Below, one piece after another: positions 1-7,564 of a stretch of DNA of 64,000 nucleotides. Positions within the stretch are counted from its first letter, which is position 1, and each line of letters begins with the position of its first letter. A model generated the notes under the pieces. It saw only the letters and a list, made by a program, of their open reading frames with translations, did not search any database and had not been told where the DNA came from. This stretch comes from Mesorhizobium sp. WSM4904 (GTDB taxonomy: Bacteria > Pseudomonadota > Alphaproteobacteria > Rhizobiales > Rhizobiaceae). The stretch is from positions 4,225,001-4,289,000 of the forward strand of contig NZ_CP121354.1 of assembly GCF_029674545.1 (NCBI RefSeq). The letters run 5' to 3'. The position numbers were made by a program, and so were the translations under genes.

Positions 1-59
1 TGGTCATCTGGTTCGTCCGCAACTATATCGCCAAGGGCTTCGCCCTGGGGAGGGTGTGA
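1..59 (+). CDS. glpQ: 3' end of a carbohydrate (glycerol) ABC transporter permease, partial
   Basis: Only the last 18 codons and the TGA stop are present; the frame begins at base 3. The peptide ends in FALGRV, a common C-terminus of sugar-type ABC permeases of the MalG class. The gene stops 3 bp before a DUF2160 gene and lies upstream of a large binding protein and glycerol kinase. That is the rhizobial glpSTPQUV-glpK order, so the second permease GlpQ is the likely identity. The assignment rests on context, because too little protein is visible to identify it alone. Confidence 0.7.
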   Translation, partial: VIWFVRNYIAKGFALGRV

Positions 60-62
60 TCC

Positions 63-350
63 ATGAATCTCGACTTCTCCTGGATGGCATGGACCTGGCC
101 GACGGCCGCCTTCTTCGTCGTCATCGTGCTGATGCTCTTCGGCATGGGCGTGTGGGAATATGTCACGCCCGGCGGCAATCCGCGCGTCGGCGTGCTGCGC
201 TTCGAGACGACGCGCGGCGACCGCCTCTTCGTTTCGCTGCTCGGCAGCGCCTTTATCCATCTCGCTTGGCTGGGTCTGGTTGGGCCCAACCTGTGGTGGG
301 CTCTCGCTCTCTCCGTGGTCTACGCGATTGGCGTATTCCGATACGTATAG
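63..350 (+). CDS. glpU: Small inner-membrane protein of glycerol ABC transporter (DUF2160)
   Basis: This is a 95-residue protein with hydrophobic segments at about residues 10-32, 52-72 and 75-92, so probably three membrane spans. Its sequence resembles the DUF2160 family, called GlpU in the Rhizobium leguminosarum glycerol operon. It sits 3 bp after the permease stop and upstream of the binding protein, so it is co-transcribed. GlpU is thought to be an accessory membrane component; its biochemical role is unknown. The ATG start is preceded by an AGGGTG Shine-Dalgarno-like stretch inside the end of the permease gene. A 118-residue ORF in another frame over the same DNA is a shadow. Confidence 0.85.
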   Translation: MNLDFSWMAWTWPTAAFFVVIVLMLFGMGVWEYVTPGGNPRVGVLRFETTRGDRLFVSLLGSAFIHLAWLGLVGPNLWWALALSVVYAIGVFRYV

Positions 351-363
351 AGGGGGAAATAGT

Positions 364-393
364 TGGAGCGGCCGCGTGCTGGCGGCCGCTCCA
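364..393 (+). promoter_or_regulatory. Strong intercistronic hairpin between glpU and glpV
   Basis: Perfect 12-bp inverted repeat (364-375 and 382-393, core GGAGCGGCCGC) around a 6-nt loop, with no following T-tract. A stem without U-run between transporter membrane genes and the binding-protein gene usually stabilises or separates mRNA segments rather than terminating. This would allow more binding protein than permease. Function is inferred. Confidence 0.7.
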
Positions 394-427
394 GATCGCA
401 CTTGAAACTTAAGACTGGAGGAGACAC

Positions 428-2152
428 ATGCGACGGCAATTTCTAACATCAACGAGCGCCCTTGTTCTATTGCTCGGCGCGGGCCACGCCTACGCCGGAA
501 TGGACGAGGCAAAAGCCTTTCTGGACAAAGAGATAGGCCCCTTGTCGACGCTTTCGCGCGCCGACCAGGAAAAGGAAATGCAGTGGTTCATCGACGCAGC
601 CAAGCCGTTTGCCGGCATGGAGATCAAGGTCGTGTCGGAAACCATCGCCACGCATTCCTATGAATCGCAGGTGCTGGCGCCGGCCTTCTCCGCCATCACC
701 GGCATCAAGGTCACGCACGACACCATCCAGGAAGGCGATGTCGTCGAGAAGATCCAGACCCAGATGCAGACCGGCCAGAATCTCTATGACGGCTGGGTCA
801 ACGACTCCGACCTGATCGGCACGCACTGGCGCTATCAGCAGGTGCGCAATCTCTCCGACTGGATGGCGGGCGACGGCAAGGACGTCACCGACCCGATGCT
901 CGACGTCGACGACTTCATCGGCAAGTCGTTCACCACCGCGCCGGACGGCAAGCTCTACCAGCTTCCCGACCAGCAGTTCGCCAACCTCTACTGGTTCCGC
1001 TACGACTGGTTCAACGACGAGAAGAACAAGGCGGACTTCAAGGCCAAGTACGGCTACGACCTCGGCGTTCCGGTCAACTGGTCGGCCTATGAGGATATTG
1101 CCGCCTTCTTCACCGGCCGCGAGATCGACGGCAAGAAGGTCTTCGGCCATATGGACTACGGCAAGAAGGACCCGTCGCTGGGCTGGCGCTTCACCGACGC
1201 TTGGCTGTCCATGGCCGGCAATGGCGACAAGGGCATTCCGAACGGCAAGCCGGTCGACGAGTGGGGCATCAAGGTCGACGAGAACTCGCGTCCCGTCGGC
1301 TCCTGCGTCGCCCGCGGCGGCGACACCAACGGCCCGGCTTCGGTCTACGCCATCCAGAAATATCTCGACTGGCTGAAGGCCTATGCGCCGCCGGAAGCGC
1401 AGGGCATGACCTTCTCTGAATCCGGTCCGGTGCCCTCGCAGGGCACGATCGCGCAGCAGATCTTCTGGTACACCGCCTTCACCGCCGACATGGCCAAGCC
1501 CGGCCTGCCGGTGGTGAACGAGGACGGCACGCCGAAATGGCGTGTCGCGCCGTCGCCGCACGGCGTCTACTGGAAGGACGGCATGAAGCTCGGCTATCAG
1601 GACGCGGGTTCCTGGACGCTGATGAAGTCGACGCCGACCGACCGCGCCAAGGCCGCCTGGCTCTATGCGCAGTTCGTGGTGTCGAAGACGGTCGACGTGA
1701 AGAAGAGCCATGTCGGCCTCACCTTCATCCGCGACTCCACCATCCACGACAAGAGCTTCACCGAACGGGCGCCGAAACTCGGCGGCCTCGTCGAGTTCTA
1801 CCGCTCGCCGGCACGCGTGCAGTGGACCCCGACCGGCACCAATGTTCCGGATTATCCGAAGCTGGCGCAGCTTTGGTGGCAGAACATCGGCGATGCTTCT
1901 TCCGGCGCCAAGAGTCCGCAGGAAGCGATGGACTCGCTCTGCGCCGACCAGGAGAAGGTGCTCGAACGTCTCGAAAAGGCGGGCGTGCAGGGCGACATCG
2001 GCCCAAAGATGGCCGAGGAGCACGACCTCGACTACTGGAACAAGGACGCCGTCTCGAAGGGCAATCTTGCGCCGCAGCTCAAGGTCGAGAACGAGAAGGA
2101 CAAGCCGATCACCGTCAACTACGACGAGCTGGTGAAGAGCTGGCAGAAGTAA
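428..2152 (+). CDS. glpV: Periplasmic glycerol-binding protein of ABC transporter
   Basis: This 574-residue extracellular solute-binding protein begins with a clear signal peptide. It has a positively charged start (MRRQF), a hydrophobic core at residues 8-18 and an AYA-G type cleavage site near residue 23. The length is unusually large for a sugar-binding protein but typical of the GlpV family (about 570-590 residues). It should capture glycerol in the periplasm and deliver it to the GlpPQ permease pair driven by GlpST. The ATG start follows a GGAGGAG ribosome site. It lies between glpU and glpK, separated from each by RNA hairpins. Glycerol specificity is inferred from glpK next door. Confidence 0.88.
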   Translation: MRRQFLTSTSALVLLLGAGHAYAGMDEAKAFLDKEIGPLSTLSRADQEKEMQWFIDAAKPFAGMEIKVVSETIATHSYESQVLAPAFSAITGIKVTHDTIQEGDVVEKIQTQMQTGQNLYDGWVNDSDLIGTHWRYQQVRNLSDWMAGDGKDVTDPMLDVDDFIGKSFTTAPDGKLYQLPDQQFANLYWFRYDWFNDEKNKADFKAKYGYDLGVPVNWSAYEDIAAFFTGREIDGKKVFGHMDYGKKDPSLGWRFTDAWLSMAGNGDKGIPNGKPVDEWGIKVDENSRPVGSCVARGGDTNGPASVYAIQKYLDWLKAYAPPEAQGMTFSESGPVPSQGTIAQQIFWYTAFTADMAKPGLPVVNEDGTPKWRVAPSPHGVYWKDGMKLGYQDAGSWTLMKSTPTDRAKAAWLYAQFVVSKTVDVKKSHVGLTFIRDSTIHDKSFTERAPKLGGLVEFYRSPARVQWTPTGTNVPDYPKLAQLWWQNIGDASSGAKSPQEAMDSLCADQEKVLERLEKAGVQGDIGPKMAEEHDLDYWNKDAVSKGNLAPQLKVENEKDKPITVNYDELVKSWQK

Positions 2153-2162
2153 CGGCATGACG

Positions 2163-2217
2163 TGGGCGGGCTCGCCCATTAGGAAATGCAGGGGAGGCGG
2201 CTTTGCCGTCTCCCCTG
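2163..2217 (+). promoter_or_regulatory. Two tandem hairpins between glpV and glpK
   Basis: The first stem is TGGGCG/CGCCCA at 2163-2178. The second has 13-bp arms (2189-2201 and 2205-2217, core CAGGGGAG) with one G-U pair and a 3-nt TTT loop. No T-tract follows, and glpK begins 27 bp later with its own GGAGG site. Together they probably attenuate or process the message so that glpK is expressed below glpV. Confidence 0.6.
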
Positions 2218-2243
2218 TTGCATGAGAAGCGGAGGGATATGGA

Positions 2244-3737
2244 ATGAGCGGTTTTGTGCTGGCCATCGATCAGGGGACGACCTCGACCAGGGCGATCGTG
2301 TTCGACGAAAAGATGAAGGTGGCAGGCCTCGGCCAGCAGGAATTCACGCAGCATTATCCGGCTTCCGGCTGGGTCGAGCATGACCCGGAAGACATCTGGG
2401 CAAGCGTGGTCGCGACGGTGAAGGCGGCGATGAAAGCGGCCGGCCGTACGGCATCCGATGTGGCGGTGATCGGCATCACCAACCAGCGGGAAACGGTCGT
2501 CATCTGGGACAAGGCGAGCGGCAAGCCGATCCACAATGCGATCGTGTGGCAGGACCGTCGCACTGCACCGCTCTGCCAGAAGCTCCGTAGCCAAGGGCTG
2601 GAGAAGACATTCACGAAAAAGACCGGGCTGCTGCTCGATCCCTATTTTTCCGGCACCAAGATCGCCTGGATGCTGGACAAGGTGAAGGGCGCAAGGAAGC
2701 GCGCCGAGAAGGGCGAATTGCTCGCAGGCACCATCGACAGTTTTCTCGTCTGGCGGCTGACCGGCGGCAAGGTGCACGCCACCGACGCCACCAACGCCTC
2801 GCGCACGCTGATCTACAACATCGAGAAGAACGCCTGGGACGACGAGCTGCTGGCCATCCTGAAAATACCGGCAGCGATCCTGCCGCAGGTGAAGGACTGT
2901 GCCGACGATTTCGGCGTCACCGAGAAAGGCCTCTTCGGCGCCGAGATGAAGATCCTCGGCGTCGCCGGCGACCAGCATGCGGCGACCATCGGCCAGGCCT
3001 GCTTCGAGCCCGGCATGATGAAGTCCACCTACGGCACCGGCTGTTTCGCGCTGCTCAACACCGGCGCCGATCTGGTGCGCTCCAAGAACCGGCTCTTGAC
3101 CACCATCGCCTATCGGCTGAACGGCAAGACCACTTACGCGCTGGAGGGCTCGATCTTCATCGCGGGTGCGGCCGTGCAATGGCTGCGCGACGGCATCAAG
3201 GTGATCGGCAAGGCCGAGCAGAGCGGCACTCTGGCGGCGGCGGCCGACCCGGCGCAGCAGGTCTATCTGGTGCCGGCCTTCGTCGGCCTCGGCGCGCCGC
3301 ACTGGGACGCGGACGCGCGCGGCGCCATTTTCGGACTGACCCGCAATTCGGGTCCTGCGGAATTTGCCCGGGCCGCGTTGGAGTCCGTCGCCTTCCAGAC
3401 GCGCGACCTGCTCGACGCCATGCGCAAGGACTGGAGAGGCGCTTCCGCCAAGACCGTGCTTCGGGTCGACGGCGGCATGGTGGCGTCCGACTGGACCATG
3501 CAGCGGCTGGCCGACATCCTCGACGCGCCGGTCGACCGCCCGACGATCCTGGAGACGACCGCGCTGGGCGCCGCCTGGCTTGCCGGATCGAAAGCCGGCG
3601 TGTGGCCGAAGGCGAGGGAGTTCGCCAAGACCTGGGCGCTCGATCGCCGTTTCAAGCCCGACATGGACGCCGCCAGCCGCTCGGCGAAGCTGGCGGGCTG
3701 GCGCGATGCGGTGAGGCGCACGCTGAGCACGCACTGA
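2244..3737 (+). CDS. glpK: Glycerol kinase
   Basis: A 497-residue FGGY-family kinase that converts glycerol and ATP to sn-glycerol 3-phosphate in the cytoplasm. The N-terminal phosphate-binding motif [10 protein letters not shown] is at residues 7-16. The glycerol-contact motif QRE is at residues 81-83, and the catalytic Asp is in GDQHAA (D243). The C-terminal FGGY half contains PHWDADARG and GLTR segments typical of GlpK. Length matches the family (about 500 residues). It is the last gene of the glycerol uptake operon, so imported glycerol is trapped at once. The ATG is preceded by GGAGGG. A 539-residue ORF on the opposite strand is a shadow. Confidence 0.97.
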   Translation: MSGFVLAIDQGTTSTRAIVFDEKMKVAGLGQQEFTQHYPASGWVEHDPEDIWASVVATVKAAMKAAGRTASDVAVIGITNQRETVVIWDKASGKPIHNAIVWQDRRTAPLCQKLRSQGLEKTFTKKTGLLLDPYFSGTKIAWMLDKVKGARKRAEKGELLAGTIDSFLVWRLTGGKVHATDATNASRTLIYNIEKNAWDDELLAILKIPAAILPQVKDCADDFGVTEKGLFGAEMKILGVAGDQHAATIGQACFEPGMMKSTYGTGCFALLNTGADLVRSKNRLLTTIAYRLNGKTTYALEGSIFIAGAAVQWLRDGIKVIGKAEQSGTLAAAADPAQQVYLVPAFVGLGAPHWDADARGAIFGLTRNSGPAEFARAALESVAFQTRDLLDAMRKDWRGASAKTVLRVDGGMVASDWTMQRLADILDAPVDRPTILETTALGAAWLAGSKAGVWPKAREFAKTWALDRRFKPDMDAASRSAKLAGWRDAVRRTLSTH

Positions 3738-3748
3738 CCCATCAAGAA

Positions 3749-3774
3749 GAGCCCGCGCCTTGCGATGCGGGCTC
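3749..3774. terminator. Hairpin between glpK and the convergent BA14K gene
   Basis: Perfect 8-bp arms GAGCCCGC/GCGGGCTC with a 10-nt loop. On the minus strand the stem is followed by TTCTTGAT, on the plus strand by no T-run. It probably serves both convergent genes, and better for the minus strand. Confidence 0.6.
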
Positions 3775-3807
3775 GGTCAACGACTCCGGTGTACTGACTG
3801 AGGCCCG

Positions 3808-4257
3808 TCAGTAGGGCGAGCGGCACTCGCGCCTGCCGTAGCTGGACAGGTATGTATTGTCCGACGCGCGATAGCTTCTGTAGTGGTCATAGCACCACTG
3901 TACATGCGCATCCGCATAGCGGTTCTGGCTGTTGACGATCGCGCCGGTGATCAGCGCGCCGGTAGCGAATGCGGCAAGCGGGAACCAGAAATCGCCGTGA
4001 CGGCGATAGCCGCGATGATATTCGCGGTAGCCGCGATGGCCGTTCCAGTACACGGCGCCATTGCGCTCATACATGCCGCTTTGGGAGCGATTGAAACTAC
4101 GGCGCTTTCTCCAGTCCCGGTACTGTACCGTCTGGACATTCGAGAGGTCTTGGCCTTGCGGCACATAATTCGGTTGGGCATTGACCGGCACGACCTCCGC
4201 CGCGGCGAACGAAACCGATAGCGCGGTTGCCAGCAGACCCGATGAAATCTTGTTCAT
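3808..4257 (-). CDS. BA14K-family secreted or membrane-anchored protein
   Basis: A 149-residue protein starting at MNKISSG. The ATG at 4257 has a GAGGAGAAG ribosome site, while a longer in-frame extension lacks one. There is a signal peptide at about residues 1-24, an arginine/tyrosine/glycine-rich middle and a hydrophobic stretch near residues 90-110. The C-terminal segment (QWCYDHYRSY, then a GRRECRSPY tail) matches the BA14K repeat-like motif of Brucella and rhizobia. BA14K proteins are envelope-associated, and the Brucella member is immunoreactive and reported to be lectin-like. The exact function here is unknown. It is convergent with glpK. Confidence 0.85.
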   Translation of the reverse strand: MNKISSGLLATALSVSFAAAEVVPVNAQPNYVPQGQDLSNVQTVQYRDWRKRRSFNRSQSGMYERNGAVYWNGHRGYREYHRGYRRHGDFWFPLAAFATGALITGAIVNSQNRYADAHVQWCYDHYRSYRASDNTYLSSYGRRECRSPY

Positions 4258-4538
4258 GGTCTTCTCCTCGATGGTGGTTGTCGTCCCTTGCGGAGGCAAC
4301 GGTCGGGCGGTGCGATAGTTCCGCCAAACGCCTGGTCGCGTTCAGCGAGCACGCCCGATGCGCGCAGTCGATCTGAGCGTAAGACATGCGTGAAAACAAT
4401 AACTTAAGCGCATATCGCGATTCCGCTCAACACGAAGCGCACGACCCGAAGCGTCTCCCCTTCGGTCTTGCGTGGAACAGGGTTCGGACGGACCCTGATG
4501 TCGCGAAAAAGCAAGACTTGCGGGCGATCTTTTTCCGG
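4258..4538. other. Non-coding gap upstream of BA14K gene and tRNA-Lys
   Basis: No ORF with a ribosome site and coding-like composition was found. A 75-codon ORF at 4386-4613 runs into the tRNA and has no recognisable features. The left end carries the leader of the minus-strand BA14K gene (GAGGAGAAG); the right end carries the tRNA promoter. Confidence 0.6.
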
Positions 4539-4567
4539 TTGACCGGCCGATGTACTCTCCCTATGTT
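4539..4567 (+). promoter_or_regulatory. Sigma70-type promoter for tRNA-Lys
   Basis: TTGACC (4539-4544) and TATGTT (4562-4567) are separated by exactly 17 bp. A start near 4574 would give a leader of about 30 nt before the tRNA. It is among the best consensus promoters in the window. Confidence 0.7.
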
Positions 4568-4603
4568 CCGCGCAATTTCGAGGGCGGCGTTTCCAGCCCA
4601 CGG

Positions 4604-4679
4604 GAGCGCGTAGCTCAGCCGGTAGAGCAACTGACTTTTAATCAGTAGGTCATGGGTTCGAATCCCATCGCGCTCACCA
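4604..4679 (+). tRNA. tRNA-Lys (anticodon TTT)
   Basis: A 76-nt cloverleaf with acceptor stem GAGCGCG/CGCGCTC, discriminator A at 4676 and encoded CCA at 4677-4679. The anticodon stem is ACTGA/TCAGT with loop CTTTTAA, so the anticodon is TTT and reads lysine AAA/AAG. The T arm has ATGGG-TTCGAAT-CCCAT. The gene-poor region downstream is compatible with use of this tRNA as an insertion hot spot, but no integrase or repeated tRNA 3' end is visible. Confidence 0.97.
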
Positions 4680-4958
4680 AGATTTTACCAAGAAATTCAA
4701 TGGTTTGTCAGAGATCGCGCGGGTTTGGCGGCGCCGCTGCCTAGTGTCCCCAGGCACTCGATTTCGCCGTCGCATTTTTTGCTTCCCCCCAGGGTATTGG
4801 CCGCTGCCCCAACGGAATAAGGGGCTATATCTGTCGTTTATTCGGACCAATGCCGTTGGAAGGATGGACCTCAGCCGATTGTGGGCCTGCCGGCAACTCA
4901 GGCATTTTGCAGCGCGCTGGCTGATAACCCCAAGCCCCCCGCCCATCAGTCGGCGTAC
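4680..4958. other. Non-coding stretch between tRNA-Lys and an orphan terminator
   Basis: No convincing CDS on either strand. A 113-codon minus-strand ORF and a 100-codon plus-strand ORF overlap here without ribosome sites or family likeness. A small hairpin TGCCT/AGGCA lies at about 4738-4756. Because a strong terminator follows at 4959-5005, the region could encode a small RNA or be a long tRNA 3' trailer. Confidence 0.5.
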
Positions 4959-5005
4959 AGCCCGGCTTGCGAACCTCAATCCACCCCAAAGCAAGCCGGG
5001 CTTTT
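4959..5005 (+). terminator. Strong orphan Rho-independent terminator
   Basis: Perfect 12-bp arms AGCCCGGCTTGC (4959-4970) and GCAAGCCGGGCT (4991-5002), a 20-nt loop and a short T-run at 5002-5005. No plus-strand CDS ends here; the nearest upstream gene is tRNA-Lys, about 280 bp away. Confidence 0.75.
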
Positions 5006-5039
5006 GATCTAGCATCCATGCCGAACCGAGGCGCGCCGC

Positions 5040-5126
5040 ATGATCACTTACATCCTCGTAGCGTGGCTCCTCCTCCAGCCCACCAGCATCGTCGCCGGCA
5101 AGTCGATCGCCTTCGGCAGCCGGTGA
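5040..5126 (+). CDS. Possible 28-residue hydrophobic peptide or gene remnant
   Basis: A short ATG ORF reading MITYILVAWLLLQP and ending in AFGSR. The N-terminal hydrophobic stretch (residues 2-14) resembles a signal-anchor. No good ribosome site is seen. It may be the decayed 5' end of a small secreted protein, or chance. Listed because the residue pattern is unlike random translation of this GC-rich DNA. Confidence 0.25.
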   Translation: MITYILVAWLLLQPTSIVAGKSIAFGSR

Positions 5127-5281
5127 TGGCCGACGGATGTACCCCAGCTCCCGCCCATGGCTGAAGATGAATGTGCCGGGCCGGCAGACGCGGGGAAGGC
5201 GGCTTGCGTGGGCAGAACGGTTGCGCGATGCTGTCGTCGGGGTGTGGTGTTCGCAATGCCGATTCTGTGGAAAGCACCACT

Positions 5282-5821
5282 ATGTTCATCGACTATTACG
5301 AACTTCTGGAAATCAGCCCGAACGCGAATTCGGAAACGATTGAACGGATATTTCGTTATTTTGCCATGCGCTATCATCCCGACAATCGGGAAACCGGCGA
5401 TGAATCACGCTTCAGCGAAATCGTCGAAGCCCACAATACGCTCAAGGATCCGGTCAAGCGCGCCCAATACGATGTCCAGTATAAAGACCGTCTAAGCCTT
5501 CACCGTGAACTGACTGAGGAGGCCAGCGACACCAAGGGGATTGAGCGGGACGCTGTCATTCAGGCAAAACTGCTGTCGCTTCTCTACGTAAAACGCCGAC
5601 AGGACGTCAACAATCCCGGCATTGGCGATGAAGAGCTCGAACGCTTGTCGGGCTGCCCGCGAGAACATCTGGAGTTTCATCTCTGGTATCTGAAAGCAAA
5701 GGGCTGGATAGCCAGGATCGAGAACGGCATGTTCGCGATCACCGTGGAAGGCATCGATCGCGCCAATTCCGAACATCGCCGCGAAACCGTCGCGACCAGG
5801 CTGCTGGATCATCCACATTGA
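5282..5821 (+). CDS. J-domain (DnaJ-like) protein with C-terminal winged-helix-like region
   Basis: A 179-residue protein. I chose the ATG at 5282 (MFIDYYELL) because the J domain starts there; the longer frame begins with low-complexity translation. The J domain covers residues 3-65, with an intact HPD at 32-34 in YHPDNRE, so it should stimulate an Hsp70 ATPase. The C-terminal part (about 95-165) contains a helix-turn-helix-like run around LSGCPREHL and HLWYLKAKGW, ending with a beta-wing-like FAITVEGI, suggesting a winged helix. It has no G/F or zinc-finger region, so it is not DnaJ itself. Codon choice is less GC-rich than in neighbours. It may couple chaperone action to a DNA or protein target; function is unknown. 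Confidence 0.8.
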   Translation: MFIDYYELLEISPNANSETIERIFRYFAMRYHPDNRETGDESRFSEIVEAHNTLKDPVKRAQYDVQYKDRLSLHRELTEEASDTKGIERDAVIQAKLLSLLYVKRRQDVNNPGIGDEELERLSGCPREHLEFHLWYLKAKGWIARIENGMFAITVEGIDRANSEHRRETVATRLLDHPH

Positions 5822-5898
5822 AGGGCACTGCCGGGGCTCCTCGATCTGCGCAAGCTGGGTTGCGGACAGGCTCAAGGGCGTCCAAGGGGAGGGCGAAA

Positions 5899-6081
5899 TT
5901 GTCCGAGAAAAAGGTGATCGCAGTCAAGGACTGGAGCTGCGCCATGAGCGATGAGCTTGGTCGTGTGGCCTTGACGGTCAACCCCGCCGACGGCGAGCCG
6001 ATCCTGGTTTTGATGACGATCTTTCAGGCGGCGAAGATGGGGCGTGAGCTGCAGGCGCCGAAACGCACACAGCTACGCTGA
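5899..6081 (+). CDS. Small hypothetical protein with TTG start
   Basis: A 60-residue ORF starting at TTG (MSEKKVIAVKDW), preceded by an excellent AAGGGGAGGG ribosome site at about 5883-5892. An alternative ATG start at 5944 (MSDELG) would leave 45 residues. The protein is compact and mixed alpha/beta-like, with no signal peptide or membrane span. I do not recognise a family. It follows the J-domain gene by 77 bp on the same strand and may be co-transcribed. Base composition is similar to the upstream gene. Confidence 0.45.
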   Translation: MSEKKVIAVKDWSCAMSDELGRVALTVNPADGEPILVLMTIFQAAKMGRELQAPKRTQLR

Positions 6082-6368
6082 CGCAGTGAAGCGTAGAGTC
6101 TCAGGATCGGAGCCTGTCGGAGAAAGGGCTTGGACAAGTGGCGTTACGACGCTCGTTCTGGACAGTGGCGCAAGCGTGTAGCGCGAGGCCACCGGTAGCG
6201 CCTTTCTCGCAATGCGGTGATATGGGCGCTGACCCTAACAGCAATTTTGGTCTTTTCCGTTCTGATAGCGATGAAGGCTTGGAGGTGATCGGCAAGCGCA
6301 GAAGGAGCCCAACCTTGTCGCCAAACCGGGTGATGGCTAAAGTCGGCTTTCCCGAGGGAGGCTCCAAG

Positions 6369-7511
6369 ATGGCACTTGACCTTTCGGTAGATGCTTCAGC
6401 CGCCAAAGTGGCGACGCCTGGCAAATATCTCTTCGGCCCCGTCGCCGACTTCCTCATGCTCGGAGGCAGCGCGTTTCTGATCCTGCCAATCCTGTTCCTG
6501 GTGCCGCTCGAATACGAAGGCCTGGTCGCCGCAACGATGGTCGTCGTGGCCTATCTTGTGAACTATCCCCACTTCGCTCACTCGTACCAGATTTTCTACC
6601 GCAATTTCGGGCGCAAGGTGAGCGGGAACGGCTACGACAGGAGCCTGCAGCTTCGCTACATTTTCGCGGGCATCGTCGTTCCCGTGATCATGGGCGCATT
6701 CTTTGCCTATGGCGCGGCGACGGCGAACACGCGTTTGCTCGGCTATGCGGCCAATGCGATGTTCTTCTTCGTGGGCTGGCATTACGTCAAGCAAGGCTAC
6801 GGCATGCTGATGGTGGACGCCGTGCTCAAGCGCAAGTTCTTCGACAACCGCGACAAAAAGGTGCTGCTGGTCAACAGCTATGCCGTGTGGATCCTGGCGT
6901 GGCTGCAGACGAACACTGCAGTCACCCAAGGGAACTACTACGGCCTGCAATATTACACATTCGCCGCTCCTTCATGGATCGCCAACGTCGCTCTTTTGGC
7001 GGCCGTCGCGTCCACGGCGGCCACGATTCTGATGCTGGTCAACCGCTGGCGAAAAAACGGCCGCACGCTGCCGTATAACGGCATCGTGGCCTATGCCGCG
7101 TCGCTCTATCTGTGGATCCTGATTGCCAGAATTAACCCGCTCTGGCTGCTGGTGGTGCCGGCGCTCCATTCGCTGCAATATCTGACCGTGGTCTGGCGTT
7201 ACCAGACCAATGTCGAGCGCGACGTCGCGGATGCCGCAAGAAATCCGGAACCGAAGATACTCTCCCTTGTCGGGCCGCTCTACAGGCTGCGGGTGCTGGG
7301 GTTTATCGTCGGGGGCGGGGCGCTGGGATATCTCGGTTTTTGGCTGATCCCATTCGCGCTGACTGCGTTGATCCCCTACGACCAGCAAGTCCTCGGCTCC
7401 TCGCTGTTCTTCTTCATCGTCCTGATCTTCATCAACGTGCACCACTATTTCCTGGACAATGTGATGTGGCGCCGCGGCAATCCGGAAGTATCCAAGTATC
7501 TGTTCCGCTAG
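6369..7511 (+). CDS. Multipass membrane protein with conserved-looking histidines, unknown function
   Basis: A 380-residue protein, start chosen at ATG 6369 with a GAGGGAGG ribosome site. An in-frame extension to 6138 lacks one. There are about eight to nine hydrophobic segments (near 26-45, 50-66, 95-115, 122-140, 165-182, 203-223, 236-275, 305-335, 343-360). Histidines lie at membrane edges: H68 and H71 in NYPHFAHSY, H138 in GWHYVKQGYG, H267 in PALHSLQYL, and H358-H359 in VHHYFLDNVMWR. Spaced histidines of this kind recall integral-membrane metal or heme enzymes (the Brp/Blh carotenoid oxygenases and fatty acid desaturases), but no family signature is certain. The cytoplasmic versus periplasmic side is not resolved. 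Confidence 0.75.
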   Translation: MALDLSVDASAAKVATPGKYLFGPVADFLMLGGSAFLILPILFLVPLEYEGLVAATMVVVAYLVNYPHFAHSYQIFYRNFGRKVSGNGYDRSLQLRYIFAGIVVPVIMGAFFAYGAATANTRLLGYAANAMFFFVGWHYVKQGYGMLMVDAVLKRKFFDNRDKKVLLVNSYAVWILAWLQTNTAVTQGNYYGLQYYTFAAPSWIANVALLAAVASTAATILMLVNRWRKNGRTLPYNGIVAYAASLYLWILIARINPLWLLVVPALHSLQYLTVVWRYQTNVERDVADAARNPEPKILSLVGPLYRLRVLGFIVGGGALGYLGFWLIPFALTALIPYDQQVLGSSLFFFIVLIFINVHHYFLDNVMWRRGNPEVSKYLFR

Positions 7512-7550
7512 AGCAGTTCATCGTTTCATGAAAACGCTGAACTGCTCTAG
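7508..7550. repeat. 43-bp palindromic element
   Basis: Perfect 13-bp arms CTAGAGCAGTTCA (7508-7520) and TGAACTGCTCTAG (7538-7550). The interior is itself near-palindromic (TTTCATGAAA). It overlaps the stop codon of the preceding gene. It resembles short palindromes that I recall as scattered in Mesorhizobium intergenic regions, and could act as a terminator stem for both convergent genes. Confidence 0.7.
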
Positions 7551-7564
7551 CTATTTGTCTTTAC

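Noticed and set aside
467-2266. 599-codon minus-strand ORF over glpV
   Set aside because: Shadow frame of GC-rich coding DNA; low-complexity Arg/Leu/Val composition and no ribosome site. glpV on the other strand is a clear family member.
4386-4613. 75-codon plus-strand ORF upstream of and into tRNA-Lys
   Set aside because: It covers the tRNA promoter and runs into the tRNA, has no ribosome site and resembles no protein.
4604-4679. tRNA-Lys as attachment site of a genomic island
   Set aside because: No integrase, no direct repeat of the tRNA 3' end and no boundary change were found within the window. Retained only as a possible hot spot.
6138-6368. N-terminal extension of the histidine membrane protein
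   Set aside because: In frame, but with random-like composition and no ribosome site; ATG 6369 has GAGGGAGG.
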